In this document: positions 52,101-62,176 of the stretch, piece by piece
Layout of the letters: each line of letters opens with the position of its first letter
Numbering within the stretch: the stretch's first letter is position 1
From: Lucifuga dentata
Lineage: Eukaryota > Chordata > Actinopteri > Ophidiiformes > Bythitidae
Direction: 5' to 3'
Assembly (NCBI GenBank): GCA_014773175.1
Contig: VXCM01000497.1
Location: 1-64,000, forward strand
DNA length: 64,000 bases
Notes under the pieces: generated by a model
What the model was told of the DNA's origin: nothing
Database searches by the model: none
The model's input: only the letters and a program-made list of their open reading frames with translations
Position numbers and translations under genes: made by a program

Positions 52101-55100
52101 ATTTGCATAGCACTTTTCCAACAAAACTGCAATCAAAGTGCTTTCTGATAACATGGACTGACAGAGAAAAGGGGCCAGTTCAAACAAAAAGACAAAAACA
52201 ATAAAAATAAAAAAAACAGTAGGCAGAAATACCATGGAGACCACTGAGATCATTGCATGCACATAAAGAGATCTGGACAAAATAAAATAAAATGAAACAG
52301 ATTTGATATTACTGTTACTATTAACAGTTATTATTATTGTCTCAAATTGGTGCATGTGAAGTTCCAGCAAAAAAATTTCAGTGATTGGCCTGATGGTGGC
52401 ACTAAAGCTTCAAATTGTGATATCCACAAGCTTGGAAGTGGAAATTGTCTGATAGCTTTGAGTTCATGAGGTGGGATTTACTGTTGCTATAGTGCAATTG
52501 CCTGCAGTCACATCTCGTCAGATACCTTTTCTTCAGATTAATGAATATTCAGAATCACATGACCAACTGTACTTAGGACACATGAGCAATCCATGGGCCG
52601 TGGGTGAATGCTTTATCCCACCTGTGCACTCCAGAAGGAAGGAATTTTATCGGTTCATTGAAACTGACTATGAACAATTTTACAACGACAACTGACTAAA
52701 ATCTAACTGTGGCTGACTCTGACCTTTGATCTCTAACTAGTGAGTGAAAGAGGAAAAAGGATCTCCATGTGCAGGAAGTGTTACCTCATTGTTAAAATGA
52801 TTAAAGACTCACAATCAGGGCAGCATGAATGGGTCCATGAATGATGTAGAGAAGGAGAGTGTTTGAGCTGATCCAACACCTGAAACAGAAAAAAGCTGAG
52901 CTGCATAATTACTGACAGTGACACGGTGAATGTCCACGTGCACGCTGATATGAAAGCTTGAGGACTTTGTGAAAGCCTGAATAATTCATTATCGGTGCTT
53001 TCAGATCAGCGAACAAAGGGCTCAACACTAATACTTGACGTGATTTTTAATCAGTAGGTCAGTACTCAGAGCCAAGAGGGTCAGAGGAAGCAGAGAAAAG
53101 ATGTCACTAGTACATTCACTCAAGTGCTGTATTTAAGTACAAGTTTTTGATAGTTTTAATTCACTTAGCTCCCATTTTGGAAGACTTTTTACCTCTATTC
53201 CATTACAATGACATCTGCATGGACCAATCAGCTCATCTCACCTGTCGTTAAAGAAGAGCCCTCGTCCTACAGCATACGTGATGGCAGGGATGATGGGAAA
53301 ACCTGCAGGTAAAGACAGTCTAATGACAAAGTTGATTTGAATTGAAAAAGACGTGTAGAAAATTAAAGAGACTTCAGACTGAAAGCGTTAAGCCCTATAG
53401 AGGTATATCCTTAAAGTGTAATAAGGAAACTAAAGCAACACAAACAGACAGGACAGCCTGGAGAGCGTTATGTACAGTACATCATTTCAAGTTTTGGAAA
53501 ACGACTTCCTATGCAGACAAAGCTGGAAGGCAACAACTCAGAAATCATCAAAAATTCAATTATGGCATGCAGCTTTGGCGCATATCTGATAAAAGTTTCA
53601 TTAAATTTCCTGAATGGTTTATGAGTGGATAATGTTGTCATACATCATGTTACCATAAACAGACTTACAAAGGATTTTGAGACTACAATTAAGTTTAACT
53701 CAAAAGTGTCTATTGAAACTTTAAAATAATGGAACCTGAAGTTAATCCTGTGTGAAGAGAAAGATTTCACTCAACAGCAGCAGCAGAATGAATCGTGAAG
53801 GTGACACACCTGCCACGCTCATTGTAGCACAGCTGTAATGTAATGCTATATAAAGATGTGATCCACTAGGAGACGTGACTTTCATTAGTAATACATGAGA
53901 GCTGTTGGCTGTGGCTCCACGCATTAAAAGCCTGGATGAGTTTGTCATGACAAGCCCTCTTACTCTGAATACAGTTACATCCAGGCTTCCAGGTTAGATT
54001 TGCATTCTTTGAGGGCTCTCAACGCAAAATGAGGGATGTGTGTTGCTGGGCAATAAACCTTCATCCCCCCTTCACTCAAAGACATTTTTTCTTACATGTT
54101 TGGCTTTCAGTGCGAAGACTCTCATCTATCCTAATGCACAAGCACTTTATTCTGGGAAGTCTAAAAGGATTAAGCAGAGTGTAGAGAGTAGTGTAAGTTT
54201 TGGTCCCTGATTGGTTAGATGTGTGGCCCAATATGCAAATAATACATTACATGCATGGTAAATGCATCCTTTCATACTATCCTTGCTTATTTTACCATTG
54301 GTGTATATTGGAGAGTGTTGAATTCTCTGCTAGTCTGTTACTTTGCCAGAAAATGGGGGATTGTCTCCCCGGGTGAAAAGTGAGAAGTATCTCAAGCTCT
54401 TGTTCACATGAGAGGGTAGGATGGTGTGTGACATCAAGAAACAAATTAATTTTTCATCTCCAGCGATACGGACATTGTAATAAACTGCCGTAGTAAAGAA
54501 AGAACTGATCCTGAAGGTGAAGCTGTAATTTTATCGTTTGATCTACATTCCAGCCTTGAACTCTTTGTGGTGACAGAAACAGTGAAATTGAGAATGAGAT
54601 ACAAGCTGCCAAAATGAGTTTCCTCCACAGGGACATTTAGGGACAGGATCAGGAGCTCGGACGTGGGGAGGAAGAGCTCAAACCACTGCTCATTTGTGTT
54701 GAAAGAAGCCAGGTGAGGTGGTTCTGGCCTGGATTTCTACCTGGAGAGGCACATCCAGGCACATCTCTCCCTGGAGACCATGTACGCTAGAGGGATTACA
54801 TCTCATCTGGCCTGGGAATATAAATGTGGCTAGGAAGAAGGATATGTGAGCTACTTTGTTTAGTACCGCTGCGGCTCAGACCCAGTTAAGCAGTGGAGGA
54901 TGGATGGATGGATGGATGGATGGATGGTTTCTGTCCTCTACAGAGATTCCTGGCCACCAGCCCAGTGGGATTTCATTTGAACTGGGTATAATGTTACTGG
55001 GTGGAGGCAGTTGGCAGATACATCATAGGAAAGTGGTTGGACTTTGAAATGCCATTCTTTAAGATCCTCCTGACTCACCCCATCCCAGCATGTAGTACCA

Positions 55101-55535
55101 GAAAAGCTGCTGTTCCCCCACAAAGACGGCCACAATGATGAGAGTGTGGAGGTAGATGCCTTCACACAGCATCCAAAAGTAGCTGGAAGCAAATGTGTAC
55201 TGGTTCAGCACAGCCAGGACCTTACAGCTCACCTGAGGAACAAAATAAGAGCATGGTAAGGTTTTAACCCATATATTAACTTTTCTTACAGTACAATACA
55301 ATTATTATGCATTAAAATGCTTAACGAACACCCCAAAGTTTCAACATGTGGAGTAGATATGCATGCGGAATTGATCAGGATATTGAGACAGAACTCGTGG
55401 CTCACAGGGTTGGTGGCCATAGCGGCCTGGTTGTTGTCCACTGAGTGAGAAAGCCACATGATAGTAACAATGGAGTTCAAGATGAAGGACAGAAACATGT
55501 TCTTGTGAAGGGAAATTCTTTGGCAGCTCAGACTC

Positions 55536-55578
<43 letters not shown>

Positions 55579-58500
55579 TATTAGTTCAGATATTTGAATG
55601 TTGATATGAACACTTTTGAACTGAAATTGCTAGTCGCTGACATTCCGTGCTACGACTTAATCTAAGAATAAATTTGACCACTTATGCCAAAATCCTTAAA
55701 ATTAAATATTTACTGTTTTGACCAGATTTATCTTCCTCACTATATTCTTCACAGTATAGAAAAAGGCTGTAAAACATTTATTTTACGTGACACTAAAGCT
55801 CTGCTCTGACATCCAGAGCCAGGTTTTACCATTGATAACCTGTGAAATACAGTATCGTCCAGTCATGCTGTATATAGTATATAGTATGTAGTATAGTATA
55901 TGCAGAATTAAAATATCTGTCAATATAATCCGATTTATCAGTGTACATGCAGGATAGCTTATGACTCACTTGAAGTAGGAGAAGATGATCAGAGAGACGA
56001 TCAGAGAGACAATAGACAGACCATGACCCACCATGGCCAGGTAGTACAGAGTGTAGACAAACTGCCGAGGGGGAGATAAAAAACATGATAGCTAGTGTTA
56101 CTCGTTACAATATCATCCAGTATTTACTGGTTTGTACTTGTGTATTTCAGTGTAAACCTGTTCAGGAAAGCAGGTGCAGTGTTTGATTAAACCAGACAAA
56201 AGAAAATTTGCTTCTTCGTAACACAAAAAAAGCAAAGGAAACCTCTAGGAAAGAACAGGCCTTTTATAAGAATAAAAAAGAGCTTCCTGAATAGCACTGG
56301 GGAATAACCAGAAGGTCAAATGTTCGTAGCCAGTATATGAGATTATTAGAACAATGGCCAAGGACTCAAAAGCCTCATGCTACTCGTTCCTGCAGAAAAA
56401 TTGGTGTGCAGAGTTTCACCAAACTCCAGAACAAGCCCTATAGAAAGGTCAGGCTACAGTTGTTTTTGAAGTACCTGGAACACATAAGATGAGTCTGGAA
56501 ATTTATGCAGAGAAATCTAAACAATTAAAATCTGAAATTCTGTTATTGTGGCAAATGCTGTGTTCCATTGTACTCAGAACTCAGGAAAACCCAACCACTG
56601 TTTCGAACAATGTAGTTTGGTTTGTCCAACATAGTGAGGATGGTATATTTATTACATTTCATTCCATCATGACATACTGGCACCACCCAGGTAAACATGA
56701 CATGGACTCACAAATGGCTTGTTAGCTGGTCTGAATTTTGCTGATTGATTTACAAGTCTCAAAATAATTCCAGTCCTTGTAACCTTAGCGAAGCATGATG
56801 GACTTCACTGGTTAGCTTTAATTTACAGTCTCCTTCATTTCAGAACAAGAGTTAGTCAGTCCAGACTGCAGTTTGGCCTCAGAGCAGTTTGTTATGCCTG
56901 GCTTTCCAAACATGAGCAACTGCTGGCTATCAGATGTCCACTGCAATCCATAAACCATAAACCCTTTTTGGTCTGTTTCCTGTCATTGGTTCAGATTGCG
57001 TTCTTGCTCCGAACAAACTCCAGCGCATTTCCCTGAAAGTGTGATCACGGCTATGTTTTGTTTTCATTCATGCCAAAAAGTCTGCATTGTGTCCTGTTTC
57101 GCTTTGCATCGAGAACATTTAGGGTTCACATGCTGAACCAACCAATGACAAATTTACACCACCAGGTACAAGTAATCCACCCACACCTGACATGTGAACA
57201 GTAAAAAAAACACATAAAGTCTTATACTTGTGACATTAATGAACTTTGATCAAATGAACCAAACATTCCAGAGTTCAAACAACCTGCAAAAAACTTATTT
57301 TTACAAACACAGTAGCTTAATTTCATGATGATACCTTGAGCTTGTCTTTGGTGTAGACCTGACACTGGGTGTAGTTTGACCAGACTCTGTTGCTCTCTGG
57401 GTGATGGAACCACTGGCCATCAGGGTTACACACTTTGGTAACTTTCTCTGTAAGGAGACCAAGGCACAATTTACAAAAGACTTTTTTTAATGGTTAATTA
57501 AGTAAAGTTATGGTTATTGGACTACTTAGTCTAGGTGGAATAAGGTAACTGTAGTAGTTGCTGGACTTGCTGTTTAGTGTTGAGGACATTTCTTTCAAGT
57601 AGTTTCTTTAGTTCTTAGTCAGCGGTGAGCAGAAAACCAATATTTATCCTCTCAGAGTCCTTCACACCTTGGGCCAAGTGACAACAAACACCACATCTGT
57701 GTAGCTTACAAACCCAGCGACACACTACGATAAAATGTCCAACCTAATGATCCAACATCCTAAACATGAACGGAGCAATGTAGTCTGTCCATGTAACATG
57801 TAACGAGAACTACGCAGATCTATACATTGGGAAGCTGTCTACCTACACCTAAAAGACAAGGAACAGTCTTATCTATGTCAAGCTGAAAATCAAATCCCGA
57901 AAAGAGGCGTAGGCATTCATCGCCTACTTACAACACCATCCTAATATTTTTACATTCTTGTCTTCAAATCTAACAATTCTTATATAACTGCTGTGTGATT
58001 CTAACAATCCTCATATAGCTCACATGTGACCCAAGGAATCACCTGGTCTAAGGTGTGAATGAGTCTCAGAGGATAAATGCTTGTTTATTTCCCACCTGTG
58101 ACTGAAGAAGAGAACTGACGAAGGCACTTGGATGAGTGGAAAAACATCTTCAAGGCTAAACAGCTCTAGCACTGTTAAGTCAAATGATCCGGATGATTGA
58201 AAATCTGCATAGACATAACAGTAATCGCTATCATAATACATCCTAAATTCCATTAATCTGTTACTCTCAGTTGCATAATATAAATATGGGTGAGCTAATG
58301 CTAATGAGTTATTTGTGCTTTCAGTTGAAATGCCATGGTGAATACTTTAAAACCAGGACTGCATGAAATTGTTTTTCTATTTACAGACAGAGTGTATGGA
58401 TGTCACTATAAATGGGTGTGTTTTTCTGTCACTGCATTTGTGTGCATGCCTGTGTGAAAGTCTTACCAGCAGGATCAAAATCTTGAAAGTATGCAGGACA

Positions 58501-60569
58501 CATTTGCATGACAGTCCCTGGAGTTGCGTCCCCCCAACACAGCCAGCCGTCCCACGTACGGTTACAATAAGTACCTACAGGGGGCAGTACGGACATGACA
58601 TTGAGAAGTTAAATGAGACATCAGATACATATCTAGTGTACATATATGCATTTGTGTCTGTGGGAAACAGAAATTAGTGACACCACATTCATGTACCTTA
58701 AGTTGTCCACATTCTTTGGTTTGTTTTTAAATGGTATTTTTATGTCATTTTGCATGTGGTAAGTGATCCTTTTAGCAACTTAACTTTAGATTTTAAAATG
58801 TTTGCACCAGTCATCCTAAACAGCAGCTGGTCCATAAATACAGAGCTGAAAATGAGCAGTCTGGATCCTGATCTTCCACCCAGAGTTTTAAAGGACCACA
58901 CTGGCCATTTTGCATGTCTGAGCCTAATATATTCACGTTATGACAACCATTTCCCAAAGGATAAAACCATATTTCAGCTTTCCTGATAGTTTGCAAAATC
59001 TCTTAATCTTTCAAAATCAAATATTCAAGTGATACACCTACCTTAACAATCCATGTTTCTCCTGCTAATAGTTACACAGCTTTATGAAGTCACGGTTGTT
59101 TAAATTTTTCAATAAATACAGGTGTCTTCTTTTGGGACTATATTCCCCAGTGGAGACATACATTCACTCTGCACTTTTTCTTGTGTTTAAATGCTAAAAT
59201 TATGTAGCTTCAAAAAAAAAAAACCAAAAAAAAAAACAAAAAACAAACCTGAATACACGTCTTGTTTGCAATGATGGATTACCTATCCCAAGAATGTTTC
59301 AAGTATCAACAAGTTGATTTTAATAGCGTACCAGAATGAACTGAAACCAATGGAGGTCTGGAAGGTAGGGAAAACATTTTTAATTCACCGTTCTAATGCT
59401 TTCGGAAATGATTGTCAATAAGGTTATGTGTATGAAAATTTAACATATTAGGCTCAAACATGCAAAATGGACAGTATGGTCCTTTAAAATTCACAAAAAG
59501 AGAGACATATGACAGCAGCAAACAAAAACTAAATGCCAGCATCTCACTTCCACAAATCTGTAGTCTCAAGAATAATAGTCCATAATAGCGATAATAGCAA
59601 CATAATTTCAGACATAGTAATTAAAAGGTATTAGCAGGGATTTACAGTACTTCACTGTCCAATGATAATGTGGTAAAAGTATGAAGAGAAATGAATCACA
59701 ATTTTCTTATATCAATAGGGAAAAGAGAGAATTTAAAACGTGCAGTTCTCCAGAGAATCTTCAATTCAGGAAACTCTTTAAATTTTAACAAAGTTTCAGG
59801 TTGAATCATATAAATTATATATTGAACACAAACTATGTATTATATGTAGCAAACTGTGTGTACAAACTCTCACAGCAGATGGCCCGTTTAACTTGAAGCA
59901 CACAGCTTGTCAACAATAGACGGAAACCTGGCGGTGGCAGGTTGCACAGTGGCATGTTGGGAAATGGAGCGCAAAATAACATTTCAAAGGCAGTTATTTA
60001 CTGAGTGAGAGAAACAGGCAGACAAAGAGCAAGTTTCCCCTCTTTCAAACTCACTTCCTCTTTCTCTCTGTCTTTCATAGTGTGTGCACGTACGAGACAC
60101 AAGTTTTTAATAGATAGAACAATCAGTAATGCACATATCTAAATGTGTGTTCTATGACAGTTCATCTACATATAGAAATTGAATATATTTAAAAAGGTGT
60201 TTAGTATCTTTGATATGATAAATCCAGACAGAAACTGCTGCTTGTACAAAATCAGACATAAACTGATGTGCTATGAAGATGTAATCCTCACCTTCTTCTG
60301 TATGTGGCGGGTCATGGATTATCTTCAGGTAACACTCGTACTGAGCAGCCAGGATCTGGAGTCGGGATTTTCCAAACACGTTGAACATGTCAGTGGACCC
60401 CTCCATCTGCTCCTCCCGTACCTCCTCCACAGCCACCATGGACCCCACATCTTCACACCTGGCCACCTAGGGAAGTCAAACAGAGATTCATATATATTAG
60501 GGATATTAAAAGTAACTTACAATGGCTCATCACGTCAGGAAAAAGGCTCCCTTAGAAATCTTAGAAGAA

Positions 60570-60620
<51 letters not shown>

Positions 60621-60621
60621 A

Positions 60622-60675
<54 letters not shown>

Positions 60676-60837
60676 TGTATAATATTATTAATAGAGCTAA
60701 TAATAAAACTCATAGTGAATGGGTCAACGTGAATCATGATATACAGTATGTATACACACACACACACACACACACAGACTTACCTCTGTGCCCAGCGCCA
60801 GCATAACCAGAACTGAGAGTGTTAGGATCTTCCACAT
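48849..60837 (-). CDS. calcrl: Calcitonin receptor-like receptor (CALCRL family, class B GPCR), 12 coding exons
   Basis: Coding exons on the minus strand are 60784-60837, 60292-60466, 58467-58574, 57335-57447, 55970-56061, 55406-55535, 55079-55232, 53242-53302, 52813-52879, 51852-52070, 50185-50226 and 48849-49145. They join in phase through GT-AG introns into 1512 nt, 503 residues plus TGA. Residues 1-18 form a hydrophobic signal peptide. The extracellular domain has the six family cysteines (63, 80, 89, 102, 119, 141) and N-glycosylation sites at N81 and N137. Seven membrane segments span about 152-402, with the TM3 signature [13 protein letters not shown] and a TM3-ECL2 cysteine pair (C227, C297). 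The C-tail is about 100 residues, so the protein is longer than the roughly 461 residues of human CALCRL. The family binds CGRP/adrenomedullin peptides together with RAMPs at the plasma membrane. Much of TM5-TM6 reads as CALCRL, while some TM2, TM7 and tail segments resemble CALCR, so the exact fish paralogue (calcrla, calcrlb or a third type) is uncertain. Confidence 0.93.
49291..49440. repeat. ACTTAAGTA-rich dispersed fish repeat (calcrl intron 11)
   Basis: GGTGGAAGAAATACTCCAAT followed by CCTTTACTTAAGTAAATGTA and tandem AAGTA-like words is a layout seen many times in teleost introns. It is non-coding; the transposon class is not certain. Confidence 0.55.
49576..49607. repeat. (AAG)n microsatellite (calcrl intron 11)
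   Basis: About ten AAG units on the plus strand. Confidence 0.9.
49608..49800. repeat. Dispersed repeat shared with 62.9 kb (calcrl intron 11)
   Basis: It shares with 62915-63070 the words AAGGCCCA(A/G)CAGTC, a T-run, TTGAAATCAGATGT(A/G)TAAAA and ACATCATCTTCTT in the same order. This is a second, diverged copy of the same dispersed element. Confidence 0.55.
50185..50226 (-). CDS. calcrl: calcrl coding exon 11: end of TM7 and helix 8 start
   Basis: A 42-nt microexon encoding [14 protein letters not shown] (392-405), the standard TM7 exit of the family (compare GLLVSTIFCFFNGE). Strong acceptor TTTCTTTGCAG, donor GTACAT. Too short to be seen by ORF length; it is placed by homology and by the phase 0 splice on both sides. 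Confidence 0.92.
51035..51682. mobile_element. TTAA-flanked inverted-repeat element, copy B (calcrl intron 10)
   Basis: The ends TTAAAGGACCATACTGTCCA and (reverse complement) TTAAAGGATCATACTGGCTA are inverted repeats followed by matching GAGCCTAATATATTCAA. Its interior matches copy C closely in the same orientation. A single N at 51505 separates two identical copies of about 64 bp; without that artefact the element is about 580 bp. Confidence 0.85.
51852..52070 (-). CDS. calcrl: calcrl coding exon 10: TM5, intracellular loop 3, TM6 and TM7
   Basis: Residues 319-391, 73 codons in phase 0. It starts [20 protein letters not shown], close to CALCRL. It continues through the TM6 segment [20 protein letters not shown] and ends at HFQ in TM7. 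The WRPEG motif is CALCRL-like. Acceptor ATCCAG, donor GTATAG (a weaker donor). Confidence 0.96.
52084..52150. repeat. Dispersed repeat fragment (calcrl intron 9)
   Basis: The motif TTTTATTTGCATAGCACTTT ... CAAAGTGCTTTCTGATAA is a commonly seen interspersed fragment of fish introns. It begins 14 bp from the exon 10 acceptor. Family not assigned. Confidence 0.45.
52813..52879 (-). CDS. calcrl: calcrl coding exon 9: ECL2 cysteine and TM5 start
   Basis: Residues 297-318. It encodes [20 protein letters not shown], with C297 as the ECL2 half of the conserved disulfide. Phase 2 in, phase 0 out. Acceptor TTTCAG, donor GTGAGT. Confidence 0.94.
53085..53215. repeat. Dispersed fish repeat fragment (calcrl intron 8)
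   Basis: The sequence CAAGTGCTGTATTTAAGTAC followed by a CATTTTGGA...CTATTCCATTAC pattern resembles one end of the ACTTAAGTA-rich dispersed repeat whose other end is seen at 49291-49440. Degraded and non-coding. Confidence 0.45.
53242..53302 (-). CDS. calcrl: calcrl coding exon 8: TM4 end and extracellular loop 2
   Basis: Residues 277-295 with split codons 276 and 296. It encodes [19 protein letters not shown], equivalent to the FPLIPACIHAIARSLYYND of mammalian receptors. Acceptor ACCTGCAG, donor GTGAGA. The exon is short but its phases and homology leave little doubt. Confidence 0.92.
54640..54928 (+). mobile_element. 3' end of an RTE/Rex-type LINE with (GGAT)n tail (calcrl intron 7)
   Basis: The stretch AGCCAGGTGAGGTGGTTCTG, the later GGGATTACATCTCATCTGGC and the GACCCAGTTAAGCAG block match the familiar C-terminal and 3' end layout of fish RTE/Rex LINEs. 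These end in GGATGGATGG repeats, here 54899-54928. It lies antisense to calcrl and is 5'-truncated and mutated. Confidence 0.7.
55079..55232 (-). CDS. calcrl: calcrl coding exon 7: TM3 and start of TM4
   Basis: Residues 225-275 and the first base of G276. It contains VSCK (C227, partner of the ECL2 cysteine) and [15 protein letters not shown], nearly invariant in calcitonin-family receptors, then WYYMLGWG at TM4. Acceptor TTCCTCAG, donor GTGAGT. Confidence 0.96.
55406..55535 (-). CDS. calcrl: calcrl coding exon 6: intracellular loop 1 and TM2
   Basis: Residues 182-224 with split K181. It encodes [20 protein letters not shown], the loop 1 RITLHKN-type motif and TM2, ending at ATNP. The KNMF..ILNS wording is closer to CALCR than to CALCRL. 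The acceptor is preceded by a pure (TC)n microsatellite (55538-55576) that serves as its polypyrimidine tract. Donor GTGAGC. Confidence 0.94.
55538..55576. repeat. (GA)n microsatellite at calcrl exon 6 acceptor
   Basis: Nineteen or so GA units. On the minus strand this is (TC)n ending directly in the CAG of the exon 6 splice acceptor. Confidence 0.95.
55970..56061 (-). CDS. calcrl: calcrl coding exon 5: transmembrane helix 1
   Basis: Residues 151-180, phase 0 in and phase 2 out. It encodes [20 protein letters not shown] followed by a run of I, V, S and L: the first membrane helix, with the GHGLS/SLxxSL pattern of class B receptors. Acceptor CTCGGCAG, donor GTGAGT. Confidence 0.93.
57335..57447 (-). 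CDS. calcrl: calcrl coding exon 4: end of hormone-receptor domain
   Basis: Residues 114-150, phase 1 in and phase 0 out. It reads [19 protein letters not shown] and then [10 protein letters not shown], giving cysteines 119 and 141 and glycosylation site N137. This matches the family's EKVTKIC...NYTQC stretch. Acceptor CTTACAG; donor GTATCA is usable but not ideal. Confidence 0.94.
57640..58200 (+). mobile_element. Penelope-like element fragment, copy 2 (calcrl intron 3)
   Basis: It shares blocks in order with the copy at 18.85-20.05 kb, including CACCTAAAAGACAAGGAACA (57847) and the AAGGAATCACCTGGTCTAAG stretch near 58035. It keeps a translatable DLYIG-type remnant (near 57820) of the GIY-YIG endonuclease. 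It ends in a tail (58100-58180) resembling the 3' end common to fish copies. Central parts are deleted and no reading frame survives. Confidence 0.6.
58467..58574 (-). CDS. calcrl: calcrl coding exon 3: hormone-receptor domain core
   Basis: Residues 78-112 with split codons 77 and 113 (phase 1 to phase 1). It contains the hallmark [12 protein letters not shown] with cysteines 80 and 89 and glycosylation site N81, then [11 protein letters not shown] with C102. Acceptor CCTGTAG and donor GTAAGA are both strong. This is among the best conserved pieces of the CALCR/CALCRL ectodomain. Confidence 0.95.
58888..59487. mobile_element. TTAA-flanked inverted-repeat element, copy C (calcrl intron 2)
   Basis: The left end TTAAAGGACCACACTGGCCA and the right end (reverse complement TTAAAGGACCATACTGTCCA) form terminal inverted repeats. 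The similarity runs on through GAGCCTAATATATT for tens of bases. TTAA stands at both borders. The inside has no coding capacity, so this is a non-autonomous DNA transposon. Same orientation as the copy at 51035-51682. TTAA targets are used by piggyBac and some other superfamilies; the family was not identified. Confidence 0.85.
60292..60466 (-). CDS. calcrl: calcrl coding exon 2: N-terminal extracellular region
   Basis: Residues 19-76 plus the first base of codon 77. The exon opens after a CCCTAG acceptor and ends at a GTGAGG donor. The segment is acidic and poorly conserved at first, then enters the family motif [13 protein letters not shown], where C63 is the first conserved cysteine of the hormone-binding fold. 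An additional cysteine at residue 22 lies in the variable part and has no obvious partner. Confidence 0.9.
60569..60672. repeat. Compound (ATCT)n-(TA)n microsatellite in calcrl intron 1
   Basis: About thirteen ATCT units run directly into about 24 TA units. They occupy roughly a third of the 317-bp first intron. Confidence 0.95.
60755..60776. repeat. (CA)n microsatellite beside calcrl exon 1 donor
   Basis: About eleven CA units immediately inside intron 1, three bases from the GTAAG donor. Confidence 0.9.
60784..60837 (-). CDS. calcrl: calcrl coding exon 1: start codon and signal peptide
   Basis: This exon encodes residues 1-18 ([18 protein letters not shown]), a typical short hydrophobic leader. 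It ends in phase 0 at a GTAAG donor (60783-60779). A splice acceptor TTTAG lies only four bases before the ATG (AG at 60843-60842), so the start codon exon probably begins at 60841 and further 5' UTR exon(s) lie upstream, beyond 60.85 kb. No in-frame earlier ATG fits. A (CA)n tract starts three bases beyond the donor. Confidence 0.88.
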
Positions 60838-60841
60838 GTTT

Positions 60842-62176
60842 CTAAAGGGAGCCAAACAATTATTGTTACATATACTGTACATGATATGAATAATTAAATG
60901 TAATAAGAAAACAGATGAGGCATCCACATGTAAGCATATTGTATGTGGCTACAGTCTTTGAGTAACTGATTTCAGCATAAGGCACTGGGAGCATTTGTGA
61001 TAATTTGGGATAATGGAGCTGGGTGTCAAAATTCAACCAAAATCAAATCAAATTTACACAAAAATCGTGTTTGTATGAACATGTGACCTCATTAATTAAT
61101 GTGCTGTCGTTGCTTGATCCAGAGTTTGACTTTTGCATTAAACACCTTCATTTCTGTTTGAGACTTGATTTCTGCAGGTAAAGAGTTCCATGTGTGTTCA
61201 TTTTACTGAAAAGGATGATTGACCAAAAGTTGTTCTGCACAATGGCACTCTACAGTTCTGGCTCGTTATTTCTCTTGCCATATTCCCACTATAATCTCTC
61301 TATTTAATAAGCTGAGACACTGTTTCTGGAGCCAGCCCATTTAAACACTTGAAAACAAGTTTTAAAAATGAAAAAATTTATAAAATTGTCAAAATTCAGT
61401 ATACATATTTTCATATAATGTAGTATAAATGTTCATGTAGTCACTGACAGGCTCTATTAGCTCCATATGTAACATTTTATTTTAACCATATTATTTTCCA
61501 CATTGCTTCTTTGAAACACATTGAGACCCTCAAATGTGTGAAATGAAAAAAAAAAAAAAGCAAATACTTGTTCTAATTCAAATGTGCTCATGTGGGGATT
61601 TGCATAAATATTTGTACAAGCCTGTTTATGAATGTTTATTTACACTATGTGTATTTTCTCATCTAGCAGAACAGGAAGTTCATGAACAGAGGACCACAAC
61701 GCCACAGTCGTTCCTCTCCCCTGTCCTCGCAGGGTCACAGGACCAGATGTGTGTTTATTATTTCACAGGAATGATGACCTTCCAGTCCCCCCAGTGTGTA
61801 ATGGGACAGTAAATCAGACAGGGACCTCCACAAAGGTTATACAAAAATCTCTAATCCGTTTACACTAGCTCTAATTGGTGAATAACTTGTGAGTTGTGTT
61901 GCCTTTTTTTGGTTCAGGTTTGGAAGAAGAAATTCTAATGAACCAAAATATATTAATGAAAGCCACACAAACACTTGCATTGCTCACTGATCAAAAATGC
62001 CCAGGGTGAAGCCAGAAGATCAGAGAAATTACTGTATGCTAGCTGTGTTTTTACAAATTTAAAACCAGAATTAAACCCATGTGGAGATACTGGAGGGTTT
62101 AGCTGTACCTTTTATGAAGAGTTATAAACTTATCAATCAATCCTCTTGGATCAGGACAACGTTGATGTGGCTGCAC
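60842..62176. other. calcrl: Upstream of calcrl coding start, non-coding
   Basis: This should hold the calcrl 5' UTR exon(s) or first intron, because an acceptor sits just before the ATG exon. No donor/exon pair could be chosen with confidence. The stretch is AT-rich, with a poly-A at 61545-61559. No conserved ORF is seen. Confidence 0.35.

Noticed and set aside
61534..61812. 92-codon plus-strand frame upstream of calcrl
   Set aside because: Begins in a poly-A tract and has no domain; no splice partner.
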